DNA from: Chiridota heheva
Lineage: Eukaryota > Echinodermata > Holothuroidea > Apodida > Chiridotidae
Assembly (NCBI GenBank): GCA_020152595.1
Contig: JAIGNY010000703.1
Location: 1,185,001 to 1,249,000 of the forward strand
Direction: 5' to 3'
Length of the DNA: 64,000 nucleotides
Part shown: positions 37,145 to 64,000 of the stretch, piece by piece
Position numbering within the stretch: the first letter of the stretch is position 1
Layout of the letters: each line of letters starts with the position of its first letter
Position numbers and translations under genes: made by a program
The notes under the pieces: model-generated
What the model was told of the DNA's origin: nothing
Database searches by the model: none
Seen by the model: only the letters and a program-made list of their open reading frames with translations

Positions 37145-38880
37145 TCTTAATGAACTCCTAAAGCTATTTCTTCATTCATTCTGCTTATGAAAACAAACAC
37201 CTTTACCAATATTCAAGGGTATTCGAGTATTCGGGATGGTGTCACAAGAATGTGTGTGAATCTGAACAACCAGTTTGTTGGTAAAAGCATTTTACCATTA
37301 CAGCCAGTGTGAAATCAGTCACCTTTAGAGGCCAAAATCTCTACGTTCGCTTTGCTAATTTTGCAGGAAATTGTTGCAAGTGTACAAAAGTTAATAAAGG
37401 ATCCTTCCCCCATTGATGTCACACATTATTGCACAATAATAGCTACAAATTAAAAATGCTGTAAATTGGTCAATTTTTAACCAATTTTACTAGAATATTT
37501 TGCTGTTTGAATGGTTTAGATCATATTTTGAACCAATCAAGCCCATGTTGCTTCCAGATGTCCATAGTCCTTTAAAGAACACGTTTACCAGCAACAACTA
37601 AAATAAGATTTGATTCATAGAAATTTGAATTTAAAAAAAAATATATTCCGTAGAACTGTGTCAACATGTCCATGTCAACATTTCTACTTAAACCAAATAT
37701 ACAACAAATCATTTTTATTTTAATTCAACAAGCACCACATCATTACTATACGGTGTAGAAAGTTGTAGATATTCTATGATTGCACATGCGGTAAAGAATG
37801 TTTAATTACCATTTTAAATACTCAATATGTAAATGAGATGCAAATTTGATGAACCTTTTGACTGTCAGCCATATGATAAAAGTTTTAGACTAAATAGGAG
37901 GACCAAAAATATAAACACAGCGGAATATAAACCTAAACAATTTTAGTAAAGGGTAGCCAACCATCTATGTCTCTTTTGATTCAAATATCACAGCTACGTC
38001 AACTTCCCTTAATAATCAGGTTCCATATATCCTTATATGTAGAAACATTGTCAGGTCTTAGCATAGTAAGCCCAGATATACACTTTGAATAGTCTAGAAT
38101 ATGACCACACCCATCTATAACTCCTTTCCACACTTGTTTTCTCCTTTAGAAATATCCATCAAAAATCACACGGATCCCTTCCAATCCTTTTTGTACAAAG
38201 AGAAAACATCAATCAGCCACCTTTTCCAACCCCTTTTCATCCTCTCTTTCTTTCATTTGAAAATACCCAGTCTGCAGTAATCAAAACTAATTTAATACAC
38301 ACTAAACCTGAATATGACCAATTCAAAATGGAGGAAACACATCAATTATCTCATCCCATGACAAATGCAAATCCCCTTATTCAAGAAAACTACTCCAACA
38401 GAAATATCAATAACAACAAGGACATAGCTACATTCATAACATTTCATGTAAAATTTCTGTATAATTGCCAACTGATCCCTATACTGTTTGAGACTTATTT
38501 TTCTAAAATTATTTTAAATTTGTATTTACTGTTGTCTTCATATCTGTAACTTGGTATTGTTCTTTCATTAAATTCTTGAAGATTTTGCTGACCATGACTC
38601 ACTGACCAATCAAATGCCAGTAAATAATGTCCAACCAATAAGGCAATCAAATGCCATTAAATAACTTCCAACCAATAAGTCTAAGGTGACATATTGTGAT
38701 ATACTTTTCAAATAAAAATTGGAAATTCAGGTAACCCAAGACCCTTTACAAGGAGATTAAGGTAGGCTTACAAGAATTAAGGTAGGCTTACAAGGAGATT
38801 AAGGTAGGTAGCTTAGGTATTTTACATCCCTTTGTCAACAACTAAGGTTTGTATTAAGATGCCCACGACCGTTGGTAAAC
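37145..38880. other. Intergenic, no recognised gene
   Basis: AT-rich sequence; short direct repeats near 38755-38810 (AGATTAAGGTAGGCTTACAA). No gene supported. Confidence 0.4.
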
Positions 38881-38893
38881 CAGTTCTGAAGTA

Positions 38894-39299
38894 CAGAGAA
38901 TAGAGTGATGATTGATGGCTTGTCACAAAATGTGACGTCACAAAATTTCAAATTGTCACATAATTTTTGGCACCTTTTGCACAGACTGTCACATTAGTTT
39001 TTCCTTCGTCATATTTGATTGGCATAGATTGACAAATCATGACCAGTTGACCGATGATACCCTTAGAAGCATTTAACTATGTCTTGTTTCATAAAAAATG
39101 GAATTTACCACTAAATTGCAACAACAAATTACAAAATGAGTGTGTGTGATGAGGTAAAACATGTCAAAAAATGTGTCAGACATATTTTTAATACATCTGT
39201 TTATGTTCATTTTGCCACAAATTTTCTAAATGTCACAAAATGTCACAGATTTTTGGACAATGACATTTTGTCACAAAGTCATGGATGCTCCATTCTCTG
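38894..39299. mobile_element. MITE with CAGAGAAT ends, copy 1
   Basis: 406 bp beginning CAGAGAATAGAG and ending CTCCATTCTCTG. It is flanked by GAAGTA on both sides (38888-38893 and 39300-39305). Inside are many TGTCACAAAATGTCAC words. The copy at 56050-56481 has the same orientation. Confidence 0.85.
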
Positions 39300-39309
39300 G
39301 AAGTACTGT

Positions 39310-42150
39310 TCAATTAAGATACATGTTTTAAATAAAAACTGAAATTCAGGTAACAAAAAGATCCATTACAAGGAGAATAATCAAACCAAAAAAAGCACAC
39401 TTAAAAATACTTACATCCATTTACTTACCCATTCAACATTAATTTGTACATCCCCTACCCCAAATTACAAAATATCAGAAAAAATGTAACAAAGATGTAT
39501 AATTATTACAAACAAAAGAAAAACCATGTAAAATATAAACGACAAACATTGAATGTATGGAAATGGATTTTGAAGGTTTTGCTACACTTACTGTACAGCT
39601 CAGTTAAGCATTCTTTCAAGTTAGTAAAACATCAATACGTAGTAAGACACACTGATTATGTAGCATGCATAATCATAGGGGTTAACATAGTTGCTATATG
39701 GTTCATATTACAATAGGTTCACATTAAGGACTGTTGTCATATTTTGCTACATGTTTCAGGCACTTTGTTCTGACAACTTAAAAAAAATTAAAATTTCCGA
39801 CAATGAGAAAAAAAATGAAAAAAATTCTTCTTTGAGCTGAGTGGCAATAAATTGTCCCTTGTTTTAAAAGGAAGAATATTTATGCTTCTACAACATAAAA
39901 TCATAAATGCTGATTTTTGCATCATCTGAGCCCTAATATTACACTTACAATTCTGATTTACTGTGACATTTCCAGTCAGTTTCTTACATGAAATGAAGGC
40001 TATGAGATAACAAAAATGTATGCCATGAAATGTATAAGCACAATAAGAAACTTTGCGCAAGCCCCTCAAATTATATCTGTGAATAAGACAGCACCATCTT
40101 AAACTATAACGGGCCCGCCCTAAAATGTGTCTACCTCCGCAAGACATATATCAATCTTAAATCAATGTATTTCTAAAACTGCTTAGGTAAATAAAATTTG
40201 GTCCCTCAAATTAAAATTCCTTTTTTCAAATATTCCAAGCTTGCAACACATTCTCATAAAACATTCTCATGAAACACCAAAAATATTTTCAGATAAATTT
40301 CCAAACTTTTGTGAATCAAATATAAATTTCAAATATTGAAACCAAAATTATTTGATACCTTTTGACTGTTAAAATCATGAAACTCTTAGGTACATCACAC
40401 ATTACAAGCACACCAAGATATCTCTGTTTTGTATTACTCAATTTTAATAACTCCTGTATTGTTCTTGGTATAGAGAGTACAAAGGAAGGCTTCTCACAAA
40501 TCCATACTTTTTCAGGAGTAAAATGCTTTGTGGTTCTCTCTAAGTCTATGAACTTTAAACCCTGTGAAGAACATTATGTTTTCAAATTCAGGACAAGCAA
40601 TACTGCAAGTTTTCCAAATGCACTTTAATAATTTCACCCAAATGATAGTAATCACACACTAATCTCCCCATTTGAAAATCTCAATTAAATGTGAGATTGA
40701 GACTGATCTCTCTTAATTGGGTGCAGACTCCAAAGAAGATACACATTTATAGTAAAACATAGTTTCCTTGGGACTCTGTCCAATAGGAGTGAGTTATAAG
40801 TCTGAGGTCACAACTTTCAAAATCACCCAATCTGACCGACAACTGCATATCTCTATGTTTAATTCCTAAACAACCTCCTTAATTAAGTTAAAAAGAATTC
40901 CTTTTGGTTTCATTCAAAGAAAAATAGTAGTTGTACTGATACCCTGTCCAAATTGTCTCTAAAAATAAATCAAACTAAAATTCCCATTTCAATAATATAA
41001 TATTTGAATAAAAAACTTGAGAACAACATTTTTTTTTTATCTTAACTTAAATTTCTTAAGATTGCACCTTTCTTGAGCAGCTTTGCAAAATGAATACAAA
41101 AACTTCTTTGGGGAATTTACATGAATTAGAATGAACTTGAGAGTTGAACAAGGCTTGTCAAAAAAAAAAATCCGTTATTTTCACCTTTCCTAAGCAAATT
41201 TCATCACACCCTCTGTAACTGATAAGATATTTACTAGGGGTTTAATCCTTTCTTTCTTGTCCTTGTTTTACTCCAAAGCTGACCAGCTAAATAATGTAAT
41301 ACGAGTCATCAAAACTGACCCCTTAAAATGACCATCCGATATTAATAAATACCCAAGCCAAACAAAGCTATTCATCACCTTATTACTTCTCCTATCAGCA
41401 CAAACTTTGGTAGTCAATATTTAATAAATTCCCATACATCTACATTTACAAAGCTGTATTGCTTTTATTGTGACTTTCAATTTGAGATTAAAGATACTCC
41501 ATTGATCACAGCATCAGATGCCATGTCTAAACATCAATGTCTTCTTTTCCTGAAATCTCATACCCATCTTCCTTCATTTCACCTCCTTTCTAACCCACTT
41601 TTCCAATCCAATTCTTTCCAATCTCAACTTCTTTTATCTCATCGCTTCTCCATCTATTTCACCCACTTTCTCCTTACCCCATTTTATCCAATCTCGAAGC
41701 TTTCACCTTATCTAATTCCTTCTTTCTTCTTCTTATCTCAATCTCCTTTTTGACTATCTCCCCCCTACCCCAATTTACCCCATGTCGTTTCCCTTTCCTG
41801 TGAATCCTTTACAATACCCCATCCACTTTCCTTTACAATATCCCATCCACTTTCCTGTACTTTTCTGAACCACCAAATCAAACGTACTTCCCCTTTTCCC
41901 ATCATACCTTTTACTCACACAAGGTGTATCATAACAAATGTGACCAATGTAATAATTCTTAACAGACCCCAAAACCAAAATTCTGAAATTTAAGTTTTTA
42001 ATCGTTCTGAAAATCATATTTCTTCATTCATATATAATAATAAATAAAAACGAATTCAGTAGAACCTCTCAAGAAACTAAAGAACATGTTTTAACTTCCA
42101 AGAAATTTCTTCTTGATCTGATATTCTTTGTGCATCTATTTCTTAGTAGT
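39310..42150. other. Probable 3' flank or UTR of the ELAPOR-like gene
   Basis: No exon or repeat family recognised. TTTATT at 41464-41469 reads AATAAA on the minus strand, about 690 nt past the proposed stop, and could be a poly(A) signal. A T/C-rich patch covers 41560-41770. Confidence 0.35.
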
Positions 42151-42153
42151 ACT

Positions 42154-62897
<20,744 letters not shown>

Positions 62898-62938
62898 CTA
62901 TTGGATAGACGAGAAAAGAAAAGTAGTGTATTGCACAA

Positions 62939-62978
62939 AGATTAAACAAGATTAAACAAGATTAAACAAGATTATGTA
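62939..62978. repeat. Short tandem, 11 bp x 3-4
   Basis: GATTAAACAAG repeated, about 40 bp upstream (gene direction) of the previous exon. Confidence 0.85.
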
Positions 62979-62979
62979 G

Positions 62980-64000
62980 GGTTGAATCCAAGGAGGAGTA
63001 TATGGTAAAAAATTACCTGAAAAGTATGAAAAAGTGAAAATGATCAAAAAATCTTCTTTTTTTTTTTGTCAGTTATGTCTAGGATAGGCTGCCATCCAGT
63101 GACAATACAAGCATTGGCAACTGAAGAATTTTTCTTTGAAGGTATCTTTACAAGTACTTTTAAGTACTTTAAAAGTACTCTTAAGGTACTTTAAATTACT
63201 TTCATGATTCTTTTAATGTACTTTAAAACTGCAGTTATTTCTACAGAAATCTACTCAAGCATTAACTTTTTGGGAAATCTTTCTGTACTATTATGTTGTC
63301 TTTTGGCATCTAAAACATAAAATGGACATGCTTGATCGCTTAACTTTATTCCTTATGGAATGAAAAACAAAATAAAAGTGATACGGTGGGAAAACTATTT
63401 TCATTATAACAAACTATATTCTTAGTAGCAGAAAAGCAATGTAAATATGTTATCAGCATTCCCTTACACAACTCACTTGAGCCCAAGGAAATACAGTATT
63501 CTTTCCCCCATACAACATGTATGCATCCAGGGTTGGAAAAACCACATACGCAAGAAAACAAAATTGTGGCAAGGAGAAATGTTATAATATAATGTTGTAC
63601 TCGCCACACTTAAGTAAGCAATGGTGAGTGAATATCATTAGGCTTCAATCTCATTCAATCAAGACCACTTTTTACAAGATTTAAAACTGACTTAAGAATC
63701 AAATTCCATTTCCATTTTCTATAAAAAAATGATTCATACTATAGAAATAATGTTTTCATGATATAGAAAGTAGAATTCCAGCGTTAATTTAGACTTTGGA
63801 GTCAACACTTTTTTTTCAAATTTGAATTCAAAGAGTTGGCGAGGAGTTTAACATATTTGACGACTTGAAAAACTTGTTTCATTGAGTTTACTTGCCAAGT
63901 TATAAAAGTGAGTGTTTTTGTATTTTTTAACTCTGTATGCATCCCACAAAGCATTTGATGCCTACCCACTATCCGTAGTGTTGCATACCATCCCCTTGTC
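62980..64000. other. Upstream intron of the ELAPOR-like gene
   Basis: AT-rich, with AGTACTTTAA-type words at 63150-63230. The 87-codon minus frame at 63346-63609 has no recognised homology. The next upstream exon is not identified. Confidence 0.4.

Noticed and set aside
63346-63609. 87-codon minus frame as a further ELAPOR exon
   Set aside because: Lacks ELAPOR-like Cys spacing and no acceptor/donor pair gives the needed phase with the exon at 62763-62897.

Overview
The window is AT-rich animal nuclear DNA. It has short exons with GT-AG introns, a dense load of transposon relics and microsatellites, and no prokaryotic gene organisation. Gene content and retroposon tails suit an invertebrate deuterostome, possibly an echinoderm, but the species cannot be fixed from the sequence alone. 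No CRISPR array, operon, rRNA or intact tRNA gene was seen. || Left third (about 0.6-24.7 kb, + strand): the 3' part of an adhesion G-protein-coupled receptor gene. Fifteen short exons with matching splice phases encode the GAIN region, a GPS autoproteolysis motif with an intact His-Leu-Thr, all seven membrane helices and a cytoplasmic tail (667 codons), plus a candidate last exon. The N-terminal ectodomain exons lie left of the window. Introns hold LINE pieces, a foldback element nested in a MITE, a hAT-like MITE with an 8-bp target duplication, SINEs, two long AT arrays and several minisatellites. || Middle (about 24.7-42.1 kb): an intergenic region between two convergent genes. It holds a perfect CAT array of about 1.54 kb (513 units) attached to a retroposon-like 3' tail, a 25-bp minisatellite, an inverted pair of an unclassified repeat, several MITEs and a THAP-related repeat. 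|| Right (about 42.1-62.9 kb, - strand): the 3' part of an ELAPOR1/2 (KIAA1324/KIAA1324L) homologue. Four phase-consistent exons encode the cysteine-rich lumenal end, the single membrane helix and the conserved cytoplasmic tail. A candidate terminal exon lies 12 kb further on. Its introns contain a tandem repeat of roughly 250-306 bp, a C2H2 zinc-finger pseudogene, a 38-bp CCAAT-bearing minisatellite, foldback elements and a second THAP-related repeat. || Both genes make membrane proteins, but nothing shows that they work together; they are convergent neighbours. No new multi-gene system was found. The most notable items are the very long pure CAT array with its likely retroposon seed, the set of TTAA-flanked AGG...CCT MITEs, the nested foldback, the shared repeat at 7.3/30.5/60.3 kb, and the broken THAP and zinc-finger relics.
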